Shown: positions 16,321 through 24,700, counted from the first letter of the stretch. The stretch: DNA of 64,000 nucleotides from JBNKWA01 sp050299555 (GCA_050299555.1 JBNKWA010000026.1:1-64000), one strand, 5' to 3'. The notes: a model not told the origin generated them from the sequence alone. Numbers and translations: made by a program.

Positions 16321-17451
16321 ATGACCGACAGGGATTCCGATGCGCGCTGGATGGGCGCCGCGCTGGCACTGGCGCGGCGGGGGCTGGGTCGGGTCTGGCC
16401 CAATCCGGCGGTGGGATGCGTGATCGTGGCCGGTGGCCGGGTGGTCGGTCGCGGCTGGACCGCCGATGGCGGCCGGCCCCATGCCGAGACGCTGGCGCTG
16501 GCCCAGGCGGGCGCCGCTGCCCGGGGCGCCACGGCTTATGTCACGCTGGAGCCCTGTGCCCATCACGGGCAGACGCCGCCCTGCGCCGAGGTGTTGGCCG
16601 CCGCCGGCATCGCCCGCGTCGTCGTTAGCCTGACCGATCCCGATCCGCGGGTTGCCGGGCGCGGCCTGGACATCTTGCGCGCCGCCGGGGTTGCGGTGGC
16701 CCTGGGCCACGGCGAGGCCGAGGCGATGGCGATCAACCGCGGGTTCCTGACCCGGGTGCAGGCCGGCCGGCCGATGGTGACGCTGAAGCTGGCCACGACC
16801 CTGGACGGCCGCATCGCGACCGCCTCCGGCGAAAGTCGCTGGATCACCGGCGCCGCGGCGCGGGCGCGGGTGCATCTGATGCGCGCCTCTCACGACGCGG
16901 TGCTGGTGGGGGCGGGGACGGCGCGGGCGGACGATCCGATGCTGGACGTGCGCCTGCCGGGACTGGAGACACGGCGCCCGGTCAGGATCGTCGCCGATCC
17001 GCGGCTGTCGCTGTCCCTGACCGGGCGGCTGGCCCGAAGCGCCGCCGCGCATCCGCTGTGGCTCTTGCATGGGTCCGGTGCCGACAAGGCGCGGGCACAG
17101 GCCTGGGCCGGGGCGGGCGCGGTGCTGATCCCGGCGCCACTGGACGGCGGCGGCAATATCGACATCGGCGCGGCGCTGGCCGGCCTCGGGGAGCGCGGGC
17201 TGACCCGGGTCCTGTGCGAGGGCGGCGGGCGGCTGGCCGCCAGCCTCATGGCGGCTGGGCTGGTGGACGAACTGGCGGTCTTCAGCGCCGGGCTGGCCCT
17301 CGGCGGCGACGCGGTGGCCGGGGTGGCAGCGATGGCCGTCGGCAAGCTGGCGGAGGCCCCGCGTTTCACGCTGCGGGCAACCGAGGTGGTGGGCGCCGAC
17401 GTGCTGTCGACCTGGGTGGCGATCCGGCACGGGGACGCGGCGCCAGGGTGA
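16321..17451 (+). CDS. ribD: Riboflavin biosynthesis deaminase/reductase RibD
   Basis: This 376-residue bifunctional enzyme deaminates the pyrimidine ring and reduces the ribose of the early riboflavin intermediate. The N-terminal deaminase has the zinc site HAE (54-56) and PCAHHGQTPPC (Cys79, Cys88); the C-terminal reductase begins near MVTLKLATTLDGRIATASGESRWI and contains VGAGTARADDP and CEGGG motifs. I chose the ATG at 16321, preceded by GGGCAGGG; an in-frame ATG at 16267 would add a glycine-rich 18-residue tail. It follows nrdR; ribE and ribH are not adjacent. ribA lies elsewhere at 31663. Confidence 0.96.
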   Translation: MTDRDSDARWMGAALALARRGLGRVWPNPAVGCVIVAGGRVVGRGWTADGGRPHAETLALAQAGAAARGATAYVTLEPCAHHGQTPPCAEVLAAAGIARVVVSLTDPDPRVAGRGLDILRAAGVAVALGHGEAEAMAINRGFLTRVQAGRPMVTLKLATTLDGRIATASGESRWITGAAARARVHLMRASHDAVLVGAGTARADDPMLDVRLPGLETRRPVRIVADPRLSLSLTGRLARSAAAHPLWLLHGSGADKARAQAWAGAGAVLIPAPLDGGGNIDIGAALAGLGERGLTRVLCEGGGRLAASLMAAGLVDELAVFSAGLALGGDAVAGVAAMAVGKLAEAPRFTLRATEVVGADVLSTWVAIRHGDAAPG

Positions 17452-17532
17452 GGTTCCCATCGGGGTTGACGCAGGTCCGGGCGAGCCTCTCCGCTTGCAG
17501 GGGCGGCGGGGCTGGTTCGTGATCGCTGTGGG

Positions 17533-17856
17533 CTACAGCGCCGCGTCGGCAGTCAGCGCCGGCGTTTCCGGCAGTTCGAGCCAGTTCTGGCCCACGGCGG
17601 CGATGCAGCTGATGCCGTTCGGCTGGGTGAACAGGATGGTGAATGTGCCCGAACCCTCCGAGGCCCAGATCTCCACCATCTGCGTGCCCGACTGCAGGCC
17701 GCTGGCGCGGTGGCTTTCCTTGTACTTTTCGGCAAGCTGGGCGACGATCTGCTCGCGCTGGCCGCATTTGCCGTCGGCGCTGGCCGCCGAGGCGAAGACA
17801 AGCCCGACACCGGCGGCGCCGGCGAACAGGGCGGTACGCGTAATCTGTGTCAACAT
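17533..17856 (-). CDS. Small secreted protein, paralogue A
   Basis: This 107-residue protein has a signal peptide (hydrophobic residues 8-24, ASAASA cleavage region) and a mature part with two cysteines. It is clearly paralogous to the gene at 18166-18471: both share CxxRxxLxxxLxxKYxE, GLQS, VExWxSxEG, T-I-L and GISCIxAxGxxW. I do not recognise a named family with certainty. AGGATAAGG precedes the ATG. It is probably periplasmic, with a disulfide bond joining the two conserved cysteines (inference). Confidence 0.75.
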   Translation of the reverse strand: MLTQITRTALFAGAAGVGLVFASAASADGKCGQREQIVAQLAEKYKESHRASGLQSGTQMVEIWASEGSGTFTILFTQPNGISCIAAVGQNWLELPETPALTADAAL

Positions 17857-18165
17857 GGCCTTATCCTACGCTTTCGCGCGGGGTACCGCCTGAGCCGAAT
17901 GCGCTGGCAGCGCCGCGCCCTTGCTGGTCCCGCGACTGCCCATACTGCCGGCTGACCGCGGTCCTGTAAGTGATGATGCACACGCAAGCAGGCGAGACTG
18001 TGGGGTCAAATGTGGCGTCGGCCGGCCTTCCGGGGCCGTATTTCCGGGCCATGCCCGATGGCGGCCACGAAATAGCCGTTTCGGCGGGCGGCTGGCCATC
18101 TCCCTGCAACTGGCCGCCGCATTGCCGTGGATGGGCCGCAGTCCTGTGTGCGCCCGGCCCGGACG
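17857..18165. other. Intergenic region between the paralogues
   Basis: These 309 bases between the two minus-strand secreted-protein genes contain no convincing open frame, RNA gene or terminator. They are long enough for a separate promoter for the downstream paralogue. Confidence 0.6.
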
Positions 18166-18471
18166 TCAGCTTGGGGTGCCGAGCGGCGCCTGGGGTTCCT
18201 GGCTGTACCAGTCGGTGCCGCTGGCGACGATGCACGAGATGCCGTCGGGGCGGCTCATCAGGATGGTCCAGGTCGCGCCCTCGCTCGAGGTCCAGACCTC
18301 GACAAGGCCGCTGGCGCTCTGCAGCCCGGCGCTGACCAGCTGCTCGGAATACTTCGCCGACAGCTTGCCGGTCAGCTCGTCGCGGTTGGCGCAGACCGAC
18401 TGCGCGGCCGCGGGAGGGGCGGTGGCGGCGGTGCCGAACAGCACCGCGGCGACAAGAATGCGCTTGAACAT
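18166..18471 (-). CDS. Small secreted protein, paralogue B
   Basis: This 101-residue protein has a signal peptide (MFKRILVAAVLFGTAATAP followed by AAA-Q) and a mature domain with two cysteines, one near the start (VCANRDEL) and one in PDGISCIVASG. It matches the neighbour at 17533 over nearly its whole mature length, so the pair is a tandem duplication. The ATG at 18471 is preceded by AAGGAG; an in-frame upstream extension to 18522 is not supported. Function unknown; the conserved GISC segment and tryptophans suggest a compact extracytoplasmic domain. Confidence 0.78.
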   Translation of the reverse strand: MFKRILVAAVLFGTAATAPPAAAQSVCANRDELTGKLSAKYSEQLVSAGLQSASGLVEVWTSSEGATWTILMSRPDGISCIVASGTDWYSQEPQAPLGTPS

Positions 18472-18695
18472 GGTCTCAGCTCCTTCTTCTCTGGGCGGAG
18501 CTGCCGCGGAGTATTGCGGCAAGCGCCGCCGGTTTCCGGTTCTGTGCGGGATGAAGGTGATGGCAGTGGCGTGCTTCGGTCAATATGCTGCGGCGCACAA
18601 TCATGCTGCGGTGCATCAAAACCGCCGGTTGTGTCGGATTTACAGGCAATTCTGGCCGGGTTAGCACCGAATCTCGGCAGTCGGGGAGGAAATTT

Positions 18696-19289
18696 GTGCC
18701 AAAAATGCAACGGGCCTGGCAACGGATGCTCTCGGGGCGCCGGCTGGATCTGCTGGACCCGGCGCCGCTCGACATCGAGATCGCCGACATTGCCCACGGC
18801 CTTGCCTTCGTGGCCCGCTGGAACGGCCAGACCACCGGCGACTGGCCCTATTCGGTGGCCGAGCACTCGCTGCTGGTTGAGGAGCTTTTCGCCATGGCCC
18901 AGCCGGCGGCGCCGGCGCGCTGGCGGCTGGCGGCGCTGCTGCACGATGCGCCGGAATACGTCATCGGCGACATGATCTCGCCGGTGAAGGCGGCGGTCGG
19001 CCCCGGCTATCGCGAGCTCGACGCCCGGCTTGCGGCGGCGGTGCATCTGCGCTTCGGGTTGCCGGCGATCCTGCCCGAGCGGGTCAAGCGGCAGATCAAG
19101 CGTGCCGACCGGCAGTCGGCCTGGCTGGAGGCAACGCAGATCGCCGGATTCACCGAAGCCGAGGCCAGCCGCTTCTTCACCCGCCCCGGCGACCCGGCCA
19201 TGCGCGCCATCGGGCTGCGGCTGCGCCCGCCGGCCGAGGTCCGCGACGCCTATACCAGACGCCATGCCGAATTGATGGAGGCCCTGTGA
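18696..19289 (+). CDS. HD-domain hydrolase (YfbR-like)
   Basis: This protein of about 197 residues carries an HD metal-dependent phosphohydrolase domain: SVAEHSLLVEEL gives the first histidine, LLHDAPEYVIGDM the HD pair, and a later RADRQSAWLEA the final aspartate. The pattern resembles YfbR-type 5'-nucleotidases. GGGGAGGA lies five bases before the GTG at 18696, which I favour; an ATG nine bases further on is the alternative. The stop overlaps the start of the acetyltransferase gene (GTGA), so the two are coupled. The substrate is unproven. Confidence 0.82.
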   Translation: MPKMQRAWQRMLSGRRLDLLDPAPLDIEIADIAHGLAFVARWNGQTTGDWPYSVAEHSLLVEELFAMAQPAAPARWRLAALLHDAPEYVIGDMISPVKAAVGPGYRELDARLAAAVHLRFGLPAILPERVKRQIKRADRQSAWLEATQIAGFTEAEASRFFTRPGDPAMRAIGLRLRPPAEVRDAYTRRHAELMEAL

Positions 19290-19783
19290 CGACCGTTGCG
19301 ACCCGTGCCGCCGTGCCCGCCGATGCCGGCGCGATGACCGAACTTCTCAACGAGATCATCGCCGCGGGTGGAACCACGGCCTATGAGGAGCCGTACGATG
19401 CCGCCGCCATGCTGGCGCAGTATATCGCTGCGCCGGGCCTGATCGCCTGCACAGTCGCCGAGGACGAGGGGGAGCTGCTGGGATTCCAGGGGCTGTTCTG
19501 GCCCGATGCGCATTATCCGTTCCCGCCCGGCTGGGCCTATATCGCCACCTTCGCACGCCGTGGGCGCACCGGGCGGGGCATCGGCCGGGCGCTGTTCCGC
19601 GCCACCCTCAGTGCGGCCGCCGGGGCCGGTGTTCGCACCATCGATGCCACCATCCGGGCCGATAACGCGGGCGGGCTGACTTATTATGGCAAGATGGGTT
19701 TCGTCGACTACGGCTGCGAAAAGGGCGTGCCGCTGAGAGACGGCACGCCCGTGGATCGGGTGAGGAAGCGCTTCGATCTCTAG
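19286..19783 (+). CDS. GNAT-family N-acetyltransferase
   Basis: This 165-residue protein has the GNAT fold with the acetyl-CoA loop RGRTGRGIGRALF and a C-terminal GLTYYGKMGFVDYG strand-helix, typical of small-molecule acetyltransferases. It starts at a GTG overlapping the stop of the HD hydrolase gene. The acceptor is unknown. It converges on the DUF1127 gene, whose stop lies only four bases after its own. Confidence 0.85.
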   Translation: MTTVATRAAVPADAGAMTELLNEIIAAGGTTAYEEPYDAAAMLAQYIAAPGLIACTVAEDEGELLGFQGLFWPDAHYPFPPGWAYIATFARRGRTGRGIGRALFRATLSAAAGAGVRTIDATIRADNAGGLTYYGKMGFVDYGCEKGVPLRDGTPVDRVRKRFDL

Positions 19784-19786
19784 GCC

Positions 19787-19957
19787 TCAGGGGCGTTCGC
19801 CCCGGGCCAGCGTGTAGATGTCGCCGCGATGCAGCCCGATGTCGCGTAGCAGGTGATCGTCGAGCCGGCTGAGGTCCTTGACCAGCTGGCGCCGCTCGAT
19901 GCTGCGACGAATGCCACCGAAGATGCCGCCGGTATGGTGCGAGTTGATGCTGTGCAT
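19787..19957 (-). CDS. DUF1127 micro-protein
   Basis: This 56-residue basic protein has the DUF1127 signature: RRSIERRQLVKDLSRLDDHL followed by LRDIGLHRGDI. DUF1127 proteins are short arginine-rich alphaproteobacterial proteins; some bind RNA (the CcaF1 type in Rhodobacter) or influence phosphate and carbon metabolism. AGGAGA lies about eight bases before the ATG. It is the second gene after the 54-residue ORF at 19981-20145, and the pair diverges from the LysR gene. Confidence 0.85.
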   Translation of the reverse strand: MHSINSHHTGGIFGGIRRSIERRQLVKDLSRLDDHLLRDIGLHRGDIYTLARGERP

Positions 19958-19980
19958 GATCGTGTCTCCTGGGTTTCGGT

Positions 19981-20145
19981 TCAGAACTTGAGGTTGGACA
20001 GGGCGCCGAGCCGGGCCTTGAGCGCCCGCAGGGCGTTGCGATTTTCGCGGCTGTCGCCGTGGTTCCGCCGCGGCAGGGACCGATGCCCGCGCGGGGCCTC
20101 GAAGCCGGTGGCGAGCATCATGGTGTCTGCAAGGATGTGTATCAT
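19981..20145 (-). CDS. Short basic protein upstream of DUF1127
   Basis: This 54-residue open frame begins MIHILADTMM and continues with an arginine- and asparagine-rich middle and a LRALKARLGALSNLKF tail. A GGAG motif precedes the ATG. Small proteins of this kind often accompany DUF1127 genes in Rhodobacterales, and part of the sequence (an amphipathic basic helix at the end) resembles such partners. I cannot assign a family with certainty. It is 23 bases upstream of the DUF1127 start on the same strand. Confidence 0.6.
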   Translation of the reverse strand: MIHILADTMMLATGFEAPRGHRSLPRRNHGDSRENRNALRALKARLGALSNLKF

Positions 20146-20209
20146 GTCCCGGCTCCGTCGATCTCTGTTAATGTCGTTTATTTTATGCCAATAAGGGTCG
20201 AAAGACGAC

Positions 20210-20226
20210 TCAGGAATAATTCCTGA
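20210..20226. promoter_or_regulatory. 17-bp palindrome in the LysR/DUF1127 divergent promoter
   Basis: TCAGGAAT-A-ATTCCTGA is an inverted repeat with eight-base arms and a single central base. It lies in an AT-rich 100-base gap between the divergent LysR gene and the micro-protein pair, 20 bases upstream of the LysR start. Its place and symmetry suit an autoregulatory binding site for the adjacent LysR protein, as in the GcvA group. Confidence 0.55.
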
Positions 20227-20245
20227 ATGTAAGGTGAAATTACAT

Positions 20246-21115
20246 ATGACGCGGTCCAGGCTGCCCTCGCTGACGGCGCTCAGGGCGTTCGACGCAGCGG
20301 CCCGCAACCTCAACTTCAGCGCCGCCGCGCGGGAGCTGAACGTCACCCATGCCGCGGTGGCCCAGCAGGTGCGGGCGCTGGAGGCCGATCTTGGCCTGTC
20401 GCTGATGTATCGCGAGGGCAGGGGCGTGCAGCTGACCGCCGAGGGCACGGCACTGGCGGCGGCGGTGGGGGAAGCCTTCGACACCGTCGCGGTTGCGGTG
20501 GCGGGACTGTCCGGCCCCGAAGCGGATCGCCCGCTCCGGGTGACGATGACATCGTCTTTCGCAGCGCAATGGCTGATGCCGCGGCTGGGCGCCTTCTGGG
20601 CTCGTCACCCCGACATACCGCTGTCGCTGCATCCCGATCGCAGGGTGGTCGACATGCGCCGCGAGGGCATGGACCTTGCCATCCGCTTTGGCCGCGGTGA
20701 CTGGCCGGGGGTGGAGTCCGAACTGCTCACTCCGATCAACTACGTGGTCGTCGCGGCGCCGTCGCTGGTGCCCGGGGGGCGGACCCTCGATATCGCCGAG
20801 ATGGCAGAGCTGCCCTGGGTGCTGGAGACCGACTGGCCCGAGCAGCTGGCCTGGCTTTCCGGCATCGGGCTCGATCCCGCTGGGCTGAAGACCACGATGC
20901 TGCCCGAGGAAATGGTCGGGCCGGCGGTGCGGCAGGGCTATGGGCTGGGGGTCGAGTATGCGCCGCTGCTGGCCGAGGATGTCTCCGCCGGCAGGGTGAA
21001 CGTGGTCTGCGACTGCGGCGGCGAGACCGGGCAGGGCTATCACCTCGTCACCCTGCCCGGGGTGAAGAAGCCGGCGCTGAAAACCTTCACCGACTGGCTG
21101 AAATCGGCCGTCTGA
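20246..21115 (+). CDS. LysR-family regulator, GcvA-like
   Basis: This 289-residue regulator has an N-terminal winged helix-turn-helix beginning LPSLTALRAFDAAARNLNFS and AARELNVTHAAVAQQVRALE, the GcvA-subgroup pattern, and a LysR substrate-binding domain from about residue 90 to the end. The ATG at 20246 follows AAGGTG by nine bases; a GTG 12 bases upstream is the alternative. It diverges from a DUF1127 micro-protein pair with a palindrome between them. Co-inducer and targets are unknown. Confidence 0.9.
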   Translation: MTRSRLPSLTALRAFDAAARNLNFSAAARELNVTHAAVAQQVRALEADLGLSLMYREGRGVQLTAEGTALAAAVGEAFDTVAVAVAGLSGPEADRPLRVTMTSSFAAQWLMPRLGAFWARHPDIPLSLHPDRRVVDMRREGMDLAIRFGRGDWPGVESELLTPINYVVVAAPSLVPGGRTLDIAEMAELPWVLETDWPEQLAWLSGIGLDPAGLKTTMLPEEMVGPAVRQGYGLGVEYAPLLAEDVSAGRVNVVCDCGGETGQGYHLVTLPGVKKPALKTFTDWLKSAV

Positions 21116-21255
21116 CAGGCGGTTCGTGCAATGGACTTGGCACGGTGGGCTGGCGGTTTCGGCGCGCGGCGCCTATATCAGCGGCGAGCCGGCACATCGG
21201 CGGCAAGGGCGCGCGCATCCGGCGCGCGGCCGCAAGCGCGGGGGAAGATCAAGAC

Positions 21256-22167
21256 ATGCTGAATCTGGGCAAGGATGCAGGCGACGCGCAGGCGAGGGAG
21301 CCGCTGGTCAAGGACGTTTCCGAGGCGAACTTCATGGCCGAGGTGGTCGAAGCCAGCCGCCAGGTGCCGATCATCGTCGATTTCTGGGCCCCCTGGTGCG
21401 GCCCTTGCAAGCAGCTGACGCCGCTGCTGGAGACGGCGGTGAAGGAGGCCGGCGGCAAGGTGCGCCTGGTCAAGGTCAATGTCGACGAGAACCAGGCGCT
21501 GGCCGGGCAGATGCAGATCCAGTCGATCCCGGCGGTGTACGGCTTTGTCGACGGCCGTCCGGTGGATGGCTTCATGGGCGCCCAGGGTCCGGCCCAGATC
21601 AAGGAATTCATCCGTCGCCTGGCGGCGCAGTCGCCCGGCGCCAATGCGCTGGAAGAGGTGCTGGAGGCGGCCGAGGCGCTGCTGGGTGAGGGCCGCGTGC
21701 CCGAGGCGGCGCAGTCCTTTGCCGCGGTGCTGCAGGAAGACGAGGCCAACCTGCGGGCGCTGGCCGGGCTGGCGCAGGCCTATCTCGCCACCGGCGACGT
21801 GGAAAAGGCCAAGGGCGTTCTGTCGCTGGCCCCGGCCGATGCGGCCGATCCCCGGCTGAATGCGGTCAAGGCGCAGATCGAACTGGCCGAGGCGAGCGCG
21901 GATGCCGGCGAGGTGGCCGAACTGCGCCGCGCGGTGGAGGCCCGTCCGGGCGACCTGCAGGCGCGGCTCGATCTGGCCATGGCGCTGATCGCGGCGCACG
22001 ACAACACCGCCGCCATCGACGAGCTGCTGGAGATCTTCCGCCGCGACCGCGAATGGAACGACGGCGCCGCCAAGGCGCAGCTCATCAAGCTCTTCGACAG
22101 CCTGGGGCCCAAGGACCCGGTGGGCCAGAAGGGCCGGCGCCGGTTTTCGTCGATGGTCTTCTCCTGA
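21256..22167 (+). CDS. cnoX: Thioredoxin-TPR co-chaperone CnoX
   Basis: This 303-residue protein has an N-terminal thioredoxin domain with an intact WCGPC active site (residues 47-51) and a C-terminal TPR-like helical domain, the architecture of CnoX (YbbN). CnoX protects clients from over-oxidation under hypochlorite stress and passes them to GroEL or DnaK. The E. coli protein lacks the catalytic motif while the Caulobacter type keeps it; here it is kept, so thiol reductase activity is likely. It begins an operon-like run with the Lon-N protein and the Trm112-like protein. Confidence 0.92.
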   Translation: MLNLGKDAGDAQAREPLVKDVSEANFMAEVVEASRQVPIIVDFWAPWCGPCKQLTPLLETAVKEAGGKVRLVKVNVDENQALAGQMQIQSIPAVYGFVDGRPVDGFMGAQGPAQIKEFIRRLAAQSPGANALEEVLEAAEALLGEGRVPEAAQSFAAVLQEDEANLRALAGLAQAYLATGDVEKAKGVLSLAPADAADPRLNAVKAQIELAEASADAGEVAELRRAVEARPGDLQARLDLAMALIAAHDNTAAIDELLEIFRRDREWNDGAAKAQLIKLFDSLGPKDPVGQKGRRRFSSMVFS

Positions 22168-22195
22168 ACGCGGCCCGCGGCGGCGCGAGGTTCGG

Positions 22196-22849
22196 ATGGT
22201 CAAGTCCTACTCCCAGCTGGATCTGCCCGATACCATCCCGGTCTTTCCGCTGCCGGGGGCGCTGCTCTTGCCCCATGCCCGGCTGCCGCTGAACATCTTC
22301 GAGCCGCGTTATCTGGCCATGCTGGACGATGTGCTGAAGACTTCTCACCGGCTGATCGGGATGATCCAGCCGGTGTCGGGGCCGGAGGGCGACAAGAGCC
22401 GGACGCTGCACCGGATCGGCTGTGCCGGGCGGGTCACCTCGTTCAGCGAGACCGAGGACGGGCGCTACATGATCACCCTAACCGGGGTCAGCCGGTTTCG
22501 CCTCAAGGAGCGGAGCGAGGGATTTTCGCCCTATCTGCGGGCGAGCGCGGACTGGACCAGCTTCACGGCCGACCTGAGCGAGGCGGCGCCGGACCCGACC
22601 TTCGACCGGGCTGCGTTTCTCGACGTGCTGGGCCGCTATTTCGAGTCGGCCCAACTGGCCACCGACTGGCAGACCCTCAAGGAAGCGGACGAGGAGCTGC
22701 TGATCAACTCGCTGTCGATGCTGTGCCCGTTCGAGCCCGAGGAAAAGCAGGCGCTGCTGGAGGCGCCGACCCTGCAGAACCGCCGCGAGACCCTGGTGAC
22801 GCTGATGGAGTTCGCGCTGCGCGGCGGCGAGGACGGCCAGCTGCAATGA
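22196..22849 (+). CDS. Lon N-terminal-domain protein
   Basis: This 217-residue protein consists of a Lon protease substrate-binding (LAN) domain only: IPVFPLPGALLLPHARLPL, LNIFEPRYLAMLDDVL and the FRLKERS strand are typical. There is no AAA+ or protease domain, so it is not Lon itself. The family lies next to the CnoX gene in many alphaproteobacteria, and a role in recognising unfolded or oxidised proteins is plausible but unproven. It is 28 bases after cnoX and overlaps the next gene by ATGA. Confidence 0.9.
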   Translation: MVKSYSQLDLPDTIPVFPLPGALLLPHARLPLNIFEPRYLAMLDDVLKTSHRLIGMIQPVSGPEGDKSRTLHRIGCAGRVTSFSETEDGRYMITLTGVSRFRLKERSEGFSPYLRASADWTSFTADLSEAAPDPTFDRAAFLDVLGRYFESAQLATDWQTLKEADEELLINSLSMLCPFEPEEKQALLEAPTLQNRRETLVTLMEFALRGGEDGQLQ

Positions 22850-23031
22850 GGGATGGGCCGCGATTCGACCGCCGCATGCTGGAGGCGCTGGTCTGCCCGC
22901 TGACCCAGGGCGTGCTGAGCTACGATGCCGAGCGGCAGGAACTGATCTCGCGCGCCGCCAGCCTGGCCTACCCGATCCGCCAGGGCGTGCCGCTGATGTT
23001 GCCGGACGAGGCGCGCAAGCTGGAGGACTGA
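22846..23031 (+). CDS. Trm112/YcaR-like zinc-ribbon-type protein
   Basis: This 61-residue protein matches the Trm112-like UPF0434 family: MLEALVCPLTQGVLSYD at the start and AYPIRQGVPLMLPDEAR at the end. The bacterial form has a single cysteine in the first motif, as here. It overlaps the stop of the Lon-N gene (ATGA), so the three genes cnoX, Lon-N and this one form a unit. Its partners in bacteria are not established. Confidence 0.9.
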   Translation: MRDGPRFDRRMLEALVCPLTQGVLSYDAERQELISRAASLAYPIRQGVPLMLPDEARKLED

Positions 23032-23051
23032 TTTCAGTCCCCCTCGCGCCT

Positions 23052-23108
23052 CGCCGCTGCCAGGGGGCGCTCCCCGCCCGCCCACCCTCGCGCCCCCCGG
23101 CAGCGGCG
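23052..23108 (+). repeat. G4-loop hairpin repeat, copy A
   Basis: Two 19-base arms (CGCCGCTGCCAGGGGGCGC and its complement with one mismatch) enclose the 19-base loop TCCCCGCCCGCCCACCCTC. The loop is shared with copies B, C and D while the stem sequence is not. The complement of the loop contains four G-runs separated by single bases, a potential G-quadruplex. It lies 20 bases after the Trm112-like gene and could end or stabilise that transcript. Confidence 0.85.
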
Positions 23109-23183
23109 GGGCGCGATGGGGGGCACCTTCATCGGATTGCCGCTTTCGCCCCGGGGGGGGCGGCGCGGCGGGGGCCGTTTCGG

Positions 23184-23277
23184 CCCGAATCGGACTGAGA
23201 AATGGGATTCGGGTCCGGATTCAACGGCTTGAGCGAGCCTCCCGATCGGATCGTTTCAATCCGATCCGGATTCGCTC
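23184..23277. repeat. Cluster of inverted repeats upstream of the amidase gene
   Basis: Three inverted repeats follow each other: CCCGAATC/GATTCGGG at 23184-23213, GATCGGAT/ATCCGATC at 23244-23266, and outer GAGCGA/TCGCTC at 23231-23277. The last two form one long imperfect palindrome ending CGCTCTAG. Similar GAGCG/CGCTC palindromes with an inner AATCCG or TTGAAAC core are common intergenic elements in alphaproteobacteria. Only this copy was seen in the window. Confidence 0.55.
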
Positions 23278-23307
23278 TAGGGTGTCGGAGTGCGGGAGGG
23301 CGGGACG

Positions 23308-24624
23308 ATGGATCTGGCAGGACTGACGGCGGCAGCGGCGGGGCGCGCGATCGATGCGGGTCGGCTCGATCCGGTGGCGCTGGCCGAGGCCTGCCTGGCG
23401 GCCGCCGGCGCCGCCCCGGGCCCGCTGGTCTATGCCCGCCTGACGCCGGATCGGGCCCTGGCCGAGGCCGGGGCGGCGCGGGCGCGCGCGAAAGCCGGCA
23501 TGCGGCGCCATCCGCTCGACGGCGTGGCGCTGTCGTGGAAGGACCTGTTCGACACTGCCGGCGTGGCCACCGAGGTCGGCTCGGCGCTGCTGAGGGGACG
23601 CACGCCCGGCACCGATGCCGAGGTGCTGCGACGGGCGGCGCGGGCCGGGCTGGTCTGCCTCGGCAAGACCCACATGACCGAGCTTGCGTTTTCCGGCCTT
23701 GGCATCAATCCGGTGACCGCGACGCCGCCGAACGGGCTCGACCCCGCGCTCGCGCCCGGCGGCTCGTCCAGCGGCGCCGCGGTCTCGGTGGCGCTGGGCA
23801 TGGCCGTGGCGGCGGTGGGGTCCGACACCGGCGGCTCGGTCAGGGTGCCCGCGGCCTGGAACAACCTGGTGGGGCTGAAGACCAGCCACGGGGTGCTGCC
23901 GACGGATGGCGTGGTGCCGCTTTGTGCCCGCTTCGACACCGTCGGCCCGCTGGTGCGGACGGTCGAGGACGCGGCGCTGGTCTTCTCGGCGCTGGCGGCG
24001 GCGGCGCCGGTCTCGCTGGACGGTGCCGCCGGCGGCCGGCTGCTGGTGGCGACGAGCCCCGCGCTGCCGGTGCTGGACGAGGCTCCGCAGGCTGCCTTCG
24101 AGGCTGCCCTGGCGCGACTGTCGGCGGCGGGCGTGGCGGTGGAAACCGCGGAGATCCCCGAGATCGCCGAAGCGATGGAACTGGCCGGCCCGCTTTTCGC
24201 GCCCGAGGCCTACGCCACCTGGGAGACGGTGATCGAGGCGCAGCCGGAGCTGATGTTCGCACCGGTGCGGGAGCGGTTCCGTGGCGGCAAGGCGTTCTCG
24301 GCGGTGGAATTCGTCCAGGCCTGGCAGACGCTGGACCGCCTGCGCGCGGCCTGGGCGGCGCGGGTGGCGGGTTACGATGCGGTGGCGCTGCCGACGGTGG
24401 CGATCCTGCCGCCTGCCGCGGCGCCGCTGCTGTCCGACCATGCCGCCTTCATGGCCCGGAACCTCGAGACGCTGCGCAACACCCGGGTCGGCAACCTCCT
24501 GGGCACCTGTGCCCTGACCCTGCCCACCGGCCGCGACCACTGCGGGCTGATGCTGCTGGCCGGCCCCGGCGAGGAGGCGCGGCTGTTGCGGCTCGGCCGG
24601 GCGCTGGAGGCGGCGCTTGGCTGA
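23308..24624 (+). CDS. Amidase-signature family hydrolase
   Basis: This 438-residue enzyme has the amidase signature with the Ser-cisSer-Lys triad: lysine in SWKDLFDTAG, the GGSSSGAAVSVALGMA block and the nucleophile region SDTGGSVRVPAAWNN. It is shorter than GatA (about 490 residues) and no gatB or gatC is near, so it is probably a stand-alone amidase rather than part of the Glu-tRNA amidotransferase. The ATG at 23308 follows GGGAGGG; a GTG 18 bases earlier is less likely. The gene lies between two copies of the G4-loop hairpin repeat (A and B). Substrate unknown. Confidence 0.88.
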   Translation: MDLAGLTAAAAGRAIDAGRLDPVALAEACLAAAGAAPGPLVYARLTPDRALAEAGAARARAKAGMRRHPLDGVALSWKDLFDTAGVATEVGSALLRGRTPGTDAEVLRRAARAGLVCLGKTHMTELAFSGLGINPVTATPPNGLDPALAPGGSSSGAAVSVALGMAVAAVGSDTGGSVRVPAAWNNLVGLKTSHGVLPTDGVVPLCARFDTVGPLVRTVEDAALVFSALAAAAPVSLDGAAGGRLLVATSPALPVLDEAPQAAFEAALARLSAAGVAVETAEIPEIAEAMELAGPLFAPEAYATWETVIEAQPELMFAPVRERFRGGKAFSAVEFVQAWQTLDRLRAAWAARVAGYDAVALPTVAILPPAAAPLLSDHAAFMARNLETLRNTRVGNLLGTCALTLPTGRDHCGLMLLAGPGEEARLLRLGRALEAALG

Positions 24625-24650
24625 CCTCGGGGCGCCGGCCGCTTCGCTGC

Positions 24651-24700
24651 AATGCGCCCGGGCGCTCCCCGCCCGCCCACCCTCGCGCCCCGAGCGCATT
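24651..24700 (+). repeat. G4-loop hairpin repeat, copy B
   Basis: AATGCGCCCGGGCGC pairs with GCGCCCCGAGCGCATT around the loop TCCCCGCCCGCCCACCCTC, identical to that of copy A. It begins 26 bases after the amidase stop. The stem is unrelated to that of copy A, which shows that pairing rather than sequence is maintained. Confidence 0.85.
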
